A DNA stretch of 64,000 bases from Oceanicola sp. 22II-s10i (GTDB lineage: Bacteria > Pseudomonadota > Alphaproteobacteria > Rhodobacterales > Rhodobacteraceae): positions 62,001 to 126,000 of the forward strand of contig NZ_AQQU01000005.1 in the NCBI RefSeq assembly GCF_002210105.1, read 5' to 3'. The notes under the pieces were generated by a model. It ran no database searches, had not been told where the DNA came from, and saw only the letters and a list, made by a program, of their open reading frames with translations. The position numbers were made by a program, and so were the translations under genes. Shown here piece by piece: positions 26,159 to 41,519 of the stretch (positions within the stretch are counted from its first letter, which is position 1; every line of letters begins with the position of its first letter).

Positions 26159-26578
26159 TCAGAGGCTCGCCTGGTTCGGGTCCAGCCCGATGTGCGTCCC
26201 CATGGCCACCATGTCGGCCAGAAGCTTTGCCGCCGAGTCAGCGACGTCCGGATGGGCGTTCTGCTTGGCTTCGTGTGCTTCCTTGACCCAGTCATTCAGG
26301 ATGTCCTGGGTCATTTCCTTCTGGTGCAGGGCCCGTTCGGCCAGGACCGAGACGCCGTCGGCGTTGATCTCGGCAAAGCCGCCGGACACGACATACTGAT
26401 CCTCGCCCTGCGGTCCCTGAACCTTGAGAACGCCGGGACGCAGGGTGGTGATGAGGGGCGCGTGCCCCTGCATCGCCGTCAGGTCGCCGTCGGCCCCCGG
26501 AATCTGGACCGCAGACGCCTCTCCGGAGACGAGGCTCCGTTCCGGCGACACGAGGTCGAATTTCATGTTCTCAGCCAT
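26159..26578 (-). CDS. atpC: F1 ATP synthase epsilon subunit
   Basis: This 139-residue epsilon subunit of the central stalk begins [36 protein letters not shown] and has the beta-sandwich motif [14 protein letters not shown] with [21 protein letters not shown] short C-terminal helical part ([26 protein letters not shown]) follows. It couples rotation to catalysis and can inhibit ATP hydrolysis. It is the last gene of the operon, 12 bases after atpD. Confidence 0.97.
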   Translation of the reverse strand: MAENMKFDLVSPERSLVSGEASAVQIPGADGDLTAMQGHAPLITTLRPGVLKVQGPQGEDQYVVSGGFAEINADGVSVLAERALHQKEMTQDILNDWVKEAHEAKQNAHPDVADSAAKLLADMVAMGTHIGLDPNQASL

Positions 26579-26590
26579 CAGTTCAGCCCC

Positions 26591-28910
<2,320 letters not shown>

Positions 28911-28922
28911 GTCTCCCCCCTC

Positions 28923-30461
<1,539 letters not shown>

Positions 30462-30462
30462 C

Positions 30463-31023
30463 TTATCCGACCTCTTTCATGGCATTCTGGAGTGAGTTGA
30501 GCTTGGACCGGATCGACGTGTCGATCATCCGAGAGCCCACCTTGACGACAAGACCGCCGATAAGGGCTTCATCGACGGTCGCATTGATTTTCACGTCCTT
30601 GCCGACCGCAGCGGCCAGCGTCTTGGACAGTTTGTCAGACTGGGTCTTGGTCAGCGCCTTCGCGCTCACGACCTCGGCGGTCACCTCGCCCTTGTGCTCT
30701 GCAATGGCGGCGCGCAGGGCGGCGACCAGTTGCGGCAGGACGAAAAGGCGCCGTTTGGAGGCCATCAGCCCCAGCGTGCTTTTCATGGTGGCCGAAAGGC
30801 CCATCTTGTCGGCCAGCGCGGCGACGGCCTTGCCCTGGGCATCGCGCGAGTAGACCGGCGAGGAGATCAGCGCACGGAAATCCGCGCTGTCGTTCAGCGC
30901 GGCTTCGAGTGTGTCGATGTCTGTCTCGAGGGCGTCGAGCCCGTTGTCACCCTTGGCGATGTCGAAAACGGCAGTCGCATAACGCGCGGCGATGCCGGAT
31001 GAGATCGAAGCTGGTTCGGACAC
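30463..31023 (-). CDS. atpH: F1 ATP synthase delta subunit
   Basis: This 186-residue peripheral-stalk subunit (OSCP homolog) begins [24 protein letters not shown] and ends [23 protein letters not shown], both conserved. Two in-frame GTG codons could start it: 31029 and 31023. GGAAGG lies six bases before the second and directly abuts the first, so 31023 is preferred; this also gives the usual opening (M)SEPASIS. It is the first gene of the atpHAGDC operon. The F0 genes are elsewhere, as is standard in alphaproteobacteria. Confidence 0.95.
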   Translation of the reverse strand: MSEPASISSGIAARYATAVFDIAKGDNGLDALETDIDTLEAALNDSADFRALISSPVYSRDAQGKAVAALADKMGLSATMKSTLGLMASKRRLFVLPQLVAALRAAIAEHKGEVTAEVVSAKALTKTQSDKLSKTLAAAVGKDVKINATVDEALIGGLVVKVGSRMIDTSIRSKLNSLQNAMKEVG

Positions 31024-31439
31024 GTCCACCCTTCCGCGTTCGGGCCCCGGTCTCCGCGCAAGCGAACGCGGCCCCGGGGCGTGGGAGCCTTGATAGTTGT
31101 CAAAGCATCAAAATCGGCGTGGGTGTAGCAGAGGCCCATGATGCGGGCAACCTGCTATAAAGCCTTTTGTGACGGGTTTTTCACCCTTGTTTTCCTGCCC
31201 GCGCCGCGCTGCGGCGGTTTCGCCCAAACTGTTAGCGCTCGCGTTCGCGTTACCGGTCGCCGCGCACGATTCTCGGGACGAGCCGGCCGTTGCCCCGCTA
31301 TCGTCCGCAGGCAATTTGGTAGCGCTATGGAAACAGTGTGTTTCCTCATGAGCAATAGGTGGCCATTCCCTGCCCGACAGTCCACCCTCGGCATTGCGGA
31401 GCCGGCAGACCCGGCATCCGTATTGCTGTGGGGGCATTG
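31024..31439. promoter_or_regulatory. divergent control region between atp operon and RTX-like gene
   Basis: These 416 bases hold no convincing gene. Near atpH there is an FNR-like palindrome at 31090-31103 overlapping a TTGACA hexamer on the minus strand. Two similar TGTTAGCGCT / TGGTAGCGCT words (31230 and 31315, 85 bases apart) look like half or degenerate LacI-family operators. TATAAA occurs at 31155 on the plus strand. The region should serve both the atp promoter and the promoter of the RTX-like gene. Confidence 0.4.
31090..31103. promoter_or_regulatory. FNR/FnrL-like box upstream of atpH
   Basis: TTGAT-AGTT-GTCAA differs from the FNR consensus TTGAT-N4-ATCAA at one base. It lies 67 bases before the atpH start. 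Read on the minus strand it also contains TTGACA. Control of the ATP synthase by oxygen is possible but unproven. Confidence 0.35.
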
Positions 31440-32798
31440 ATGGAACTTTTCGCGATATTCGGCCTCGCCATAATCGGCGGGCTTCTGATCGGCTTTGATG
31501 TTTTTGATGACGACGACGATCCGGAGCAGGACGTTGCCACGCCCGAGCCCGAAACGCCCGAAGGTCCGGGCCAGCCGGACCCCTCGGGCATCCTTTTCGG
31601 CAGCGGGACGCAGGTCGTCTCCGGCACCGGCGGCGCCGACACCTTCTCGCTGACCGATGACAGCCTTGGCCTTGGCGGTGCGGGCGACGACAGCGCGGAA
31701 CTTAGCGAGGATGTGATATTCCGCGGTGGCGAGGGCGATGACGACATCCTCGCCATGAACCGGTCCGAAGCCTTTGGCGAGGCCGGCCAGGACACGCTGG
31801 TCAGCCGTGGCAATGCGACGGTGCATGGCGGATCGGGCGACGACACCCTGACCGTGCGCGACACCGGCCTTGCCGAAGGTGGCGCTGGCGCGGACGAGAT
31901 CACGGTCCGAGGCGCGGGCACCGGGTTCGGGGGCAACGGCGACGACATGGTTCAGGCCTATGGCGAGACGGGGCCCGGCACCGTTTCAGGCGGGGATGGC
32001 GACGACTATGTCAGCGCACTGCGCGGCGGCACCGCGTCGGGCGACGCGGGCGACGACACCGTAGTCGCGGGCAACGGATCGACCGCCGACGGCGGCACCG
32101 GCAACGACCTGGCCGAGGCGATCTATTCCCCGAGCTACGACACCACGCTGGACGCCGCCACCGTCACGGGCGGCGACGGGGACGACACCGTGGGCGCCAT
32201 CAACGGCGGGTTGGCGCAGGGCGAGGCGGGCGATGACCTGATGTATGCCCGCAGGATGGGCGATCCGGGCGACCCCGATGCGGCAGAGCAGAGATGGGAC
32301 ATCGCGCTGGAGGGCGGCGAAGGCGACGACACGCTGATGTTCATCGATTCCTCCTACAGCGCGGTCTACGGGTCGGACATTCTGGCGACCGGAGGCGACG
32401 GTGCGGATACATTCCTGCTGAGCAATGACGTCTATGGCCAGGCAGGGATGTATGACTTTATCGACACGGATTCCGGCGCACCGACCCTGTCGCCGGATTT
32501 CCCGCTGTCCGCCGATATCGGCACGATCACCGACTTCGATCCGGCCGAGGACATGCTGGTGATCGAAATGTCGGATGCCGAGGTGTCGCCATACGTCGTG
32601 ACCCGGACGGAAGCCGTGGCGACCGCGACCGGCACCGACCTGATCCTGACCGCCGAGAACACCGAGGACAGCAATGCGCCGGTCATCACGCGGACCCTGC
32701 ATGTCACCGGCGCCACGCCCGACGATCTGGACGGTCTGGTGATGATCGAGGACTACGACCACTTCGCCGCGATCTACCGTCCCGCGTCAGCCGCCTGA
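31440..32798 (+). CDS. membrane-anchored RTX-like calcium-binding repeat protein
   Basis: This 452-residue protein begins with a single membrane anchor ([21 protein letters not shown]), then a run of acidic residues (DDDDDPEQ) and a Pro/Glu linker. Residues about 60-310 are repeats of GGxGDD with 10-11 residues between them, for example [17 protein letters not shown] then [10 protein letters not shown], giving a 17-residue period instead of the 9-residue RTX unit. A C-terminal part with [17 protein letters not shown] is typical of hemolysin-type proteins. It is very acidic and probably Ca2+-binding at the cell surface or periplasm. No type I secretion genes are adjacent. Its end overlaps the opposite methyltransferase by 25 bases. 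Confidence 0.85.
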   Translation: MELFAIFGLAIIGGLLIGFDVFDDDDDPEQDVATPEPETPEGPGQPDPSGILFGSGTQVVSGTGGADTFSLTDDSLGLGGAGDDSAELSEDVIFRGGEGDDDILAMNRSEAFGEAGQDTLVSRGNATVHGGSGDDTLTVRDTGLAEGGAGADEITVRGAGTGFGGNGDDMVQAYGETGPGTVSGGDGDDYVSALRGGTASGDAGDDTVVAGNGSTADGGTGNDLAEAIYSPSYDTTLDAATVTGGDGDDTVGAINGGLAQGEAGDDLMYARRMGDPGDPDAAEQRWDIALEGGEGDDTLMFIDSSYSAVYGSDILATGGDGADTFLLSNDVYGQAGMYDFIDTDSGAPTLSPDFPLSADIGTITDFDPAEDMLVIEMSDAEVSPYVVTRTEAVATATGTDLILTAENTEDSNAPVITRTLHVTGATPDDLDGLVMIEDYDHFAAIYRPASAA

Positions 32799-33574
32799 CC
32801 GGTCCGGCGATCCGGGGCGGCGCCGACGCGCGCCGTCTCGGGCTTGCCCGCGCCCAGGCCCTCCAGCACTTTAAGTCCACGCGGCTGATGCACCTTCACG
32901 CCGGGGCCCGACGGCATCTGCACCCGCTTGGTCGCCTCGACCATGATGACGCCGCCGTTCATCACCATCGAGAACTTGCGCCCGAACTTTTCGACCGTGA
33001 CACCCGACTTGAGCCAGAACCGTTTCGACGAAGGCGGCTGGTAGAGCAGCGAGACATGGGTCTCGGGGATGAACCCGTGTCGCCGCAGCTGCGTCTCGAG
33101 CTGGCTCTGGCTGTAGGGACGCCCGTGCCCGAAGGGCGTCCGGTCGTTCCGCGCCCAGAGCCCCGACCGGTTCGGCACGACAAAGATCGCCCGCCCGCCG
33201 GGGCCGAGCACGCGGAAGCATTCCTGCATCAGGTCCGAGGGCCGTTCGCTGACCTCCAGCCCGTGCATGACCACCAGCTTGTCGACATGCCCCGTCTCGA
33301 CCGGCCACTCCGTTTCCTCGCACAGCACCGACACGTTGGGCATCCCGGCGGGCCACGGCATCGCGCCCTGCGCCGCGGGCATCAGCCCGATCACCCGGCG
33401 CGCGTCGGCAAGGTAGGGGCGCAGCAGCGGCACGGCGAAGCCGTAGCCCGCCACGGTCTGGCCCTTCGCCTCGGGCCAGAGCTTCAGGAGATTGTCGCGG
33501 ACATGCTGCTGCACCGCCCGACCGAGCATCGACCGGTAGTAGAAATTCCGCAGATCCGTCACATCCTGATGCAT
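32774..33574 (-). CDS. class I SAM-dependent methyltransferase
   Basis: This 266-residue protein has an altered SAM loop ([27 protein letters not shown] in place of D-x-GxGxG), then [67 protein letters not shown], which is the motif post I to III pattern of UbiE/Methyltransf_11 proteins. C-terminal residues 195-266 are basic and Pro-rich. The target is unknown. It is divergent from gloB (59 bases apart), an arrangement I believe is common in Rhodobacterales. Confidence 0.88.
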   Translation of the reverse strand: MHQDVTDLRNFYYRSMLGRAVQQHVRDNLLKLWPEAKGQTVAGYGFAVPLLRPYLADARRVIGLMPAAQGAMPWPAGMPNVSVLCEETEWPVETGHVDKLVVMHGLEVSERPSDLMQECFRVLGPGGRAIFVVPNRSGLWARNDRTPFGHGRPYSQSQLETQLRRHGFIPETHVSLLYQPPSSKRFWLKSGVTVEKFGRKFSMVMNGGVIMVEATKRVQMPSGPGVKVHQPRGLKVLEGLGAGKPETARVGAAPDRRTGQAADAGR

Positions 33575-33633
33575 TGCACCTCAGCCGCGCATGGGGTTCC
33601 ATGAAGACAATAGCAACGGAAAGGCCATTTGCC

Positions 33634-34395
33634 ATGCCCCTGGACATCGTCACGATCCCCTGCCGCACCGACAACTATGCCTATCTGGTCAAGGGTCCGG
33701 ACGGGGTCTGCATCATCGACGCGCCCGAAGCGGGGCCGATCATCGCCGCCGCCGAGGAACGCGGATGGACACCGGGGGTGCTGATGATCACCCACCACCA
33801 CGGCGACCACACCGCCGGAACGGACGAGCTGAAAGCGCGTTTCGGCGTCAAGGTCATGGGACCGAAAGCCGAGGAGGCCAAGCTGCCGCCGCTCGACATG
33901 GCGCTGACCGAGGGGATGAACGGTGGCGAGGGCGAAGGCTATACCGTGCCGCTCGACGTGCCGGGCCACACGCTGGGCCACATGGCGTTCCACTTCCCCA
34001 ACGGCGGCGCGATCTTTACCGCCGACAGCCTGATGGCATGGGGCTGCGGCCGCGTGTTCGAGGGCACGATGGAGATGCAGTACGCCACCATGTGCAAGCT
34101 GGCCGCCCTGCCCCCCGAGACGATGATCTACTCCGGCCACGAATACACGACGGCGAACGGAAAGTTCGCGCTGTCCATTGAACCGGAGAACGCGAAACTT
34201 ATCTCTCGCATGAAAGAGGTCGAAGCCGCGCGGGCCGCGGGCCGTCCCACAGTCCCCGTTCCGCTGTCCGTGGAACTTGAAACCAACCCCTTCCTGCGCT
34301 GTCACACGCCGGAACTGCAGGCCGCCATGAACATGGCGGGCGCCGACCCGGCAGAGGTGTTTGCGGCCGTCCGAAAGGCCAAGGACAACTTCTGA
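33634..34395 (+). CDS. gloB: hydroxyacylglutathione hydrolase (glyoxalase II)
   Basis: This 253-residue metallo-beta-lactamase-fold enzyme hydrolyses S-lactoylglutathione to D-lactate and glutathione, completing methylglyoxal detoxification. Metal ligands are in the T-HHHGDHTAG motif, VPGHTLGHMAFH, the Asp of IFTADSLMAWGCGRVFEG, and the His of YSGHEYTTANGKFAL. The substrate-binding C-terminal part has FLRCHTPELQAAM. The ATG at 33634 is preferred to 33601 since MPLDIVTIPCRTDNYAY is the family opening. A hairpin (34394-34422) overlaps the stop. Confidence 0.96.
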   Translation: MPLDIVTIPCRTDNYAYLVKGPDGVCIIDAPEAGPIIAAAEERGWTPGVLMITHHHGDHTAGTDELKARFGVKVMGPKAEEAKLPPLDMALTEGMNGGEGEGYTVPLDVPGHTLGHMAFHFPNGGAIFTADSLMAWGCGRVFEGTMEMQYATMCKLAALPPETMIYSGHEYTTANGKFALSIEPENAKLISRMKEVEAARAAGRPTVPVPLSVELETNPFLRCHTPELQAAMNMAGADPAEVFAAVRKAKDNF

Positions 34396-34563
34396 TGCGT
34401 GAAAGTCGCGCGCGGACGCATCGGTTTCGGGAAATGTGAACGGTAAATCACAAATAACCCTTGAAGCCCCACGGATATCGACCAAACTTTCATACTATGA
34501 GGCCATGGTCGGGACCGGGGCCCTCGGCGCCCCGCCCCTTCCCCAATCAGAAGGAGCATCCAG

Positions 34564-36894
<2,331 letters not shown>

Positions 36895-36921
36895 TCCGGA
36901 AACGGATCGCAAGGAAATCGG

Positions 36922-36949
36922 AAAGGCCCGGCCCCGCGCCGGGCCTTTT
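36922..36949 (+). terminator. rho-independent terminator of clpA
   Basis: AAAGGCCCGGC (36922-36932) pairs with GCCGGGCCTTT (36938-36948) around a 5-base loop, followed by T and a T-rich stretch. It lies 27 bases after the clpA stop. Confidence 0.9.
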
Positions 36950-37014
36950 CCTTTGTGATCGGGCAGATGGGTCAGCGCGCTTGCTTTCCAACACCGAACG
37001 AAGAAGATGCCGGC

Positions 37015-37977
37015 ATGCGCCACATCCTTCCCCTGCTCGTCCTCGCCCTGCCCTTTCCCGCCGCGGCACAGCCAGTCCTGCAACTGCCCGCCGACTGCTC
37101 GCTGGGTGAAACCTGCTACATCCAGAACTACGTCGACACCGACCCGACCGAGGGCGCCGTCGACTATGCCTGCGGCGTGCTCTCCTACGACCGGCACAAG
37201 GGCACCGACGTCGCCCTGCCCTCGCTGGCCGCGATGGAGGCGGGCGTGAACGTCGTCGCCTCGGCCGCCGGGCTGGTGCGCGGGGTGCGGGACGGTATGG
37301 AGGACCGCGTCTTCACCGCCGAGTCCGAGGCCGAGATCGACGGACGGGATTGCGGCAACGGCGTGGTTATCCGCCACGAGGACGGCTGGGAAACCCAGTA
37401 CTGCCATATGAAGCAGGGCAGTGTGACCGTGAAGGCCGGCGACAGGGTCGAGGCGGGAGCGGTGCTTGGCCAGATCGGCCTGAGCGGGCGCACCCAGTTC
37501 CCGCATGTCCACCTGTCGGTCCGCTACAACGACGCCGTGGTCGACCCGTTCCGCCCTGAGGCGGAGCCGGGCCAGTGCGGGCTGGCGGCGGGTGAAACGC
37601 TCTGGTCCGATCCCCCGGCCTACCAGGCGGGCGGGCTGCTGAGCGCCGGCTTCGCCGCGGCCATCCCGGACTATGACGCGGTCAAGGCCGGAACCGCGCA
37701 CAGTGCCGAGATGTCGTCGACCACCCCGGCCATCGTCGTCTGGGCGTTTGGGTTCGGCAGCCGGATGGGGGATATCCTGTCCATGCGGATCACAGGACCC
37801 GAAGGCGAGATCTTCGCCACGGAGACCGAACTGGAGAAGGCGCAGGCCCAGTATTTCCGGGCGGGAGGCAAGCGGAACCGGGGCGCCCTGCCCCCCGGCA
37901 CCTACACCGGCGATCTGACCCTGACTCGCGACGGCAAGGAAATCAGCCGGATCGCGACGGAAATGACCGTCCGCTGA
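37015..37977 (+). CDS. secreted M23 family metallopeptidase (LytM-type)
   Basis: This 320-residue protein has a signal peptide (RHILPLLVLALPFPAAAQ) and a zinc peptidase domain of the LytM class: H-x-x-x-D in YDRHKGTDVALPS and the HxH site in FPHVHLSVRY, with QYCHMKQGSVTVKAGDRV between them. Residues about 220-320 form a beta-rich domain of unknown role. M23 enzymes cut peptidoglycan peptides in the periplasm. It is convergent, with a 3-base gap, with the OmpA-type protein, which also binds peptidoglycan, although they are on opposite strands. Confidence 0.9.
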   Translation: MRHILPLLVLALPFPAAAQPVLQLPADCSLGETCYIQNYVDTDPTEGAVDYACGVLSYDRHKGTDVALPSLAAMEAGVNVVASAAGLVRGVRDGMEDRVFTAESEAEIDGRDCGNGVVIRHEDGWETQYCHMKQGSVTVKAGDRVEAGAVLGQIGLSGRTQFPHVHLSVRYNDAVVDPFRPEAEPGQCGLAAGETLWSDPPAYQAGGLLSAGFAAAIPDYDAVKAGTAHSAEMSSTTPAIVVWAFGFGSRMGDILSMRITGPEGEIFATETELEKAQAQYFRAGGKRNRGALPPGTYTGDLTLTRDGKEISRIATEMTVR

Positions 37978-37980
37978 GCC

Positions 37981-40236
37981 TCAGCGCTCGGTCAGCTTGA
38001 GCTCGATCCGCCGGTTCTGCGCGCGCGCCTCGGGCGAGGAGCCTTCCGTGATCGGCTGATACTGACCGAACCCGTTGGCAGACAGCCGGGACGGCGGCAC
38101 ATTGAGCTCGTCGGTCATAAACCGCACCACGGACAAGGCCCGCGCCTGGCTCAGTTCCCAGTTATCGGCAAACTCGGCGTTGCGCGTCAGCGGCACGTCG
38201 TCCGTGTGACCGTCCACACGCAGGATCCAGTCGATTCCCTGCGGGATCTCGGAGGCGATATCCCCGATCAGCAGGGCGACCTTGGCGATCTCGTTCCGGC
38301 CCTCGGTCGACAGTTCCGCCTGACCGGGCGCGAAGAGGACCTCGGAGGAGAAGACAAAGCGGTCGCCGACGATCTTCACGCCCTCGCGGTTGCCGAGGAT
38401 CTCGCGCATGCGGCCAAAAAATTCCGACCGGTAGCGTTCGAGGTCCTTGGCCTGCGCCTCCAGCCGCTTGCGCTCGGCCTCTTCCAGCTCGGCGCGCTTG
38501 CGCTGCTCGGATGCAGCGCGGGCCAGCGCGGTGTTCAGGTCCTGCCCGAGGCTCGCGATCTCGACCTTCGCGGCGGCGTCGCGCTCCTTGGCGTCGTCCA
38601 GCAGCGCCTGCAGCGAGCCGAGCTGCGACCGAAGGGCGGCGACCTGCTGGTTCAGCAGCGTCGCGCGGCGGGCGGCTTCGGCGGAATGGGACTGTTCCTC
38701 GGCCAGTTGCGCCTTGGCCTGCCGCAGCAGGACCTCGCGCTGCTCGGCCTCGGACAGCTGCGCCTGCGCGGATTGTTCGGCCTTCAGCTTGGCGGCCAGC
38801 GCGGCGGCCAGCTGGCGCTCGATCTCTTCGCGGTCCATCGTCGCGGCCTCGGCCGCCTGACGTGCGGCCAGCGCGGCGGCGAGCTGTCGCTCGGCCTCGG
38901 CCTTGTCCTCGGTCAGCGCGGCAAGCCTGTTCTCGGCCTCGACCGTGGCGGCTTCGGCAGCGTCGATCCGGGCGTTCAGTGCGGCCTCGGCCTCGGCCCG
39001 TTCTGCGGCGGCGCGGGTCAGTTCCTGCTGAAGCCCGGCCACCTCGCGGCTGCGTCCTTCGGTGGCGGCGGTCAGTTCGGATTCGGTCCGGGCGACGGCA
39101 GCCTGCAGACCGGCGACTTCCGAGCGGGCTTCGGCCAGCTGTGCCTCGGCCTCTTCGGCGCGGGCGCGGGCGGTGTCGAGTTCCGCGTTCAGCGCGGCGC
39201 GGCCCTGATCGCCCGCCAGCAGCGCGGCGGCGAGCTGAGCGGACAGGTCATCCCGACGCGCCTGCGCGGCGGCGAGCATGGTCAGCGTCTCCTCGGCCTT
39301 CTTGCGCTGTTCCTCCAGCGCCAGCGTCATCGCGGTCAGTTCGTCATCCGCGTTCTTCAGCCGTTCGCGCAGCGCCTCGGCGGCGGCGGCTTCGGCCAGA
39401 CGGGCCTGTTCCTGCTCGGTCAGGCTGGATTCCAGATCGGCGATCCGCGCCGTCAGCCCCGAATTGGCGTCCGCCGCGTCGGCATTCGCCGTCTCAAGCC
39501 GCGCGATGGTGGCGGCAAGGCTCTCGTTCGTCTCGGCGGCGTCGGCGTTCTTTGTCCTGAGATCCGCGATCAGCGCCTCCAGCGCCTCGCGCCGGGCGGC
39601 GGCGAGGCGTGCTGTTTCCACGCCTGCGTCAATCTCGCTCCGCGCCTGCGCCAGCGCCAGTTGCAGCGCCTCCTGATCCGTAATCAGCCGCGCCTGCGCC
39701 TGTTCCAGCGCCTCCTTATCGGCGACCAGCCCCTGCCGCGTCTCCTCAAGCGAGGCCACCTGATCGCGGGCATCGTCGCGTTCGCCGGTCAGCGTGGCGA
39801 TCTGGGCCTGCGCACGGTTCTGCGCGGCCAGAAGGCTGGCGACCTGCGACTCGAAATCGGTGATCCGCGCCTCGGCGGCGCGCAGGTCGCGGCTGGTCTG
39901 GTCCCGCTCGGCGGTCAGGGCCGTCAGCAGGGCGGTCTGCTGCTCGGCCTCGGATCGCGCCTCGGCCAGCGTGGCGTTCAGGGTGTCGAGGTCGGAGGTC
40001 AGGCGGCTGGTCCGCGTCCGCTCCAGCCCGAGGGCCTGAGCGAGGGCCGCGACCTCGGTCGTCAGCTCGTCAAGCTCGGTCTCCTGCCCGGTGATGGTTT
40101 CCTTCAGCACGAACTGCACGACCATGAAGATCGTCAGCACGAACATCAGGACCAGCAGCAGCCCCGTCATCGCGTCGACGAAGCCGGGCCAGATCGACCC
40201 CTGGAACCGGTTGCCGGTGCGCCGTGAAAGCGCCAT
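37981..40236 (-). CDS. MotB/OmpA-type envelope protein with very long coiled coil
   Basis: This 751-residue protein has an N-terminal membrane helix with the MotB-type ion-site pattern (WPGFVDAMTGLLLVLMFVL, Asp21). A coiled coil of about 550 residues (48-600) follows, extremely rich in Ala, Glu, Arg and Gln. The C-terminal OmpA/MotB peptidoglycan-binding domain (about 604-751) includes VDGHTDDVPL, LSQARALSVVRF and NRRIELKLTER. MotB proteins are normally near 300 residues. The partner MotA/ExbB-like gene lies three bases upstream, so the two probably form an ion-driven complex spanning the periplasm. The role is unknown. Confidence 0.9.
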   Translation of the reverse strand: MALSRRTGNRFQGSIWPGFVDAMTGLLLVLMFVLTIFMVVQFVLKETITGQETELDELTTEVAALAQALGLERTRTSRLTSDLDTLNATLAEARSEAEQQTALLTALTAERDQTSRDLRAAEARITDFESQVASLLAAQNRAQAQIATLTGERDDARDQVASLEETRQGLVADKEALEQAQARLITDQEALQLALAQARSEIDAGVETARLAAARREALEALIADLRTKNADAAETNESLAATIARLETANADAADANSGLTARIADLESSLTEQEQARLAEAAAAEALRERLKNADDELTAMTLALEEQRKKAEETLTMLAAAQARRDDLSAQLAAALLAGDQGRAALNAELDTARARAEEAEAQLAEARSEVAGLQAAVARTESELTAATEGRSREVAGLQQELTRAAAERAEAEAALNARIDAAEAATVEAENRLAALTEDKAEAERQLAAALAARQAAEAATMDREEIERQLAAALAAKLKAEQSAQAQLSEAEQREVLLRQAKAQLAEEQSHSAEAARRATLLNQQVAALRSQLGSLQALLDDAKERDAAAKVEIASLGQDLNTALARAASEQRKRAELEEAERKRLEAQAKDLERYRSEFFGRMREILGNREGVKIVGDRFVFSSEVLFAPGQAELSTEGRNEIAKVALLIGDIASEIPQGIDWILRVDGHTDDVPLTRNAEFADNWELSQARALSVVRFMTDELNVPPSRLSANGFGQYQPITEGSSPEARAQNRRIELKLTER

Positions 40237-40239
40237 GCC

Positions 40240-41466
40240 TCAGCCCTCCTGGCCCCCGCCGGATCGCTTGATCGGCGCGGGCGTGCCCGCCAGCGGACCG
40301 GGCCGCCGCTGCGACGCCTGAACCGCGCGGGACAGAGCCGCGAGATCGGTCCGCAGCTCGGTCATGGTTTCCTGCCGGCCCGCCGAGATTTCTTCCAGGA
40401 TGCGCAGCAGCTGCACGTCGATCGAGCGCAGGCGCATCCGGCTCTCGGCATCGAGCCCTTCTCCGGCCTCTTGCCGGGACAGCTGATCCAACAGCCTTTC
40501 CTGCCCCTCGGCCACCCTCAGAAGAGGGGGTATAACGGGGTTGTGTTCGGCCTGTTCGTTCAGCCGCGCGGCCAGTGCGCTGACCGCGTCGGTCAGGTGG
40601 CCGATCCGTTCATCCAGCATCGACCGGTTGATGTCGGACTGCGTGAACATGGTCTGCAGGCTTTCCATCTGCTCGGCCATGTGGTCCATGACGCCCGCCA
40701 GCGCGCCCGCCTCGCCGCCCTCGCCGTCGCCGCTGGCAAAGCTGACGCGGGTGATGGTCGACAGCCATTCCTCCAGCTCGCGGTAGAACCGGTTCTGACC
40801 GTGGCCCGCGAACAGCTCCAGCAGGCCCACGACGAGCGACCCGGTCAGGCCGAGCAGCGAGGATGAGAACGCCACCCCCATGCCGCCGAGCTGGCTTTCG
40901 AGGCCGGTCATCAGCCGGTTGAACACCTCCACCCCGCCCTCGCCGTCACGCGGCGCGAGGCCGCGGATCGTGTCGACCACCGCCGGGACGGTGGTGGCGA
41001 GGCCATAGAAGGTGCCCAGAAGGCCAAGGAAGATCAGCAGGTTGACGATGTAGCGCGTGATTTCACGCGCCTCGTCGATGCGGGTGGCGACGGATTCGAG
41101 GATCGACGTGGCCGAGGTCGAGGATATCTGCATCCGCGACCGCCGCGACCGGAGCAGCGTGGCAAGCGGCGTCAGCAGGCGCGGCGCCTCGACGTCGTCG
41201 ACCTCGTTCCGGTCGGCGGCGAAAGCCTCGATCCAGCGGACCGAGGCGATCAGCTGCACCACCTGCCAGAAGCACGCGATGATCCCGAGCGCGAAGACGA
41301 AGGCGATGAAGCCGTTCAGGTAGAGGTTGGCGACAAAGACGGGCAGGACCCGTGGCGCGGCGATGAACATGCCTGCGGCGGTCAGCCCAAGCACGATCAG
41401 CATGAGCATGATCTGGCGCACGGGCTGGGAGAACTGCGTATGGGCCTCGCGGTCCGGCTGGTCCAT
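40240..41466 (-). CDS. MotA/TolQ/ExbB-type proton channel family protein
   Basis: This 408-residue protein (ATG 41466; an in-frame GTG at 41484 is less likely) has membrane segments at about 20-45 (IMLMLIVLGLTAAGMFIAAP), 50-75, 140-165 (IVNLLIFLGLLGTFYGLATTVPAV) and 190-215 (GMGVAFSSSLLGLTGSLVVGLLEL). The last two match the MotA/TolQ/ExbB channel helices. A long cytoplasmic helical tail follows (MDHMAEQMESLQTMFTQSDINRS to the end). It is co-transcribed with and overlaps in function with the MotB-like protein. It lacks the flagellar FliG-binding charged loop that I would expect of a true MotA. Confidence 0.88.
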   Translation of the reverse strand: MDQPDREAHTQFSQPVRQIMLMLIVLGLTAAGMFIAAPRVLPVFVANLYLNGFIAFVFALGIIACFWQVVQLIASVRWIEAFAADRNEVDDVEAPRLLTPLATLLRSRRSRMQISSTSATSILESVATRIDEAREITRYIVNLLIFLGLLGTFYGLATTVPAVVDTIRGLAPRDGEGGVEVFNRLMTGLESQLGGMGVAFSSSLLGLTGSLVVGLLELFAGHGQNRFYRELEEWLSTITRVSFASGDGEGGEAGALAGVMDHMAEQMESLQTMFTQSDINRSMLDERIGHLTDAVSALAARLNEQAEHNPVIPPLLRVAEGQERLLDQLSRQEAGEGLDAESRMRLRSIDVQLLRILEEISAGRQETMTELRTDLAALSRAVQASQRRPGPLAGTPAPIKRSGGGQEG

Positions 41467-41519
41467 TCGGACGGATCCTGACACTGGTTTGTTTGGCCGA
41501 TTCTACGGGTTCGGCCCGT

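Noticed and set aside
31029-31029. GTG 31029 as the atpH start
   Set aside because: GGAAGG directly abuts it, leaving no spacing; the in-frame GTG at 31023 has a six-base spacing and matches the family N-terminus.
38240-40050. Possible assembly repeat or frameshift in the Ala/Glu-rich region of the MotB-like gene
   Set aside because: The frame is open throughout, units vary in sequence, and heptad-like coiled coil explains the compositional bias.
37981-41466. Zorya anti-phage system
   Set aside because: ZorA/ZorB-like parts are present, but there is no ZorC, ZorD helicase/nuclease or ZorE beside them, and the flanking genes are housekeeping. Kept only as an unexplained MotA/MotB-like pair.
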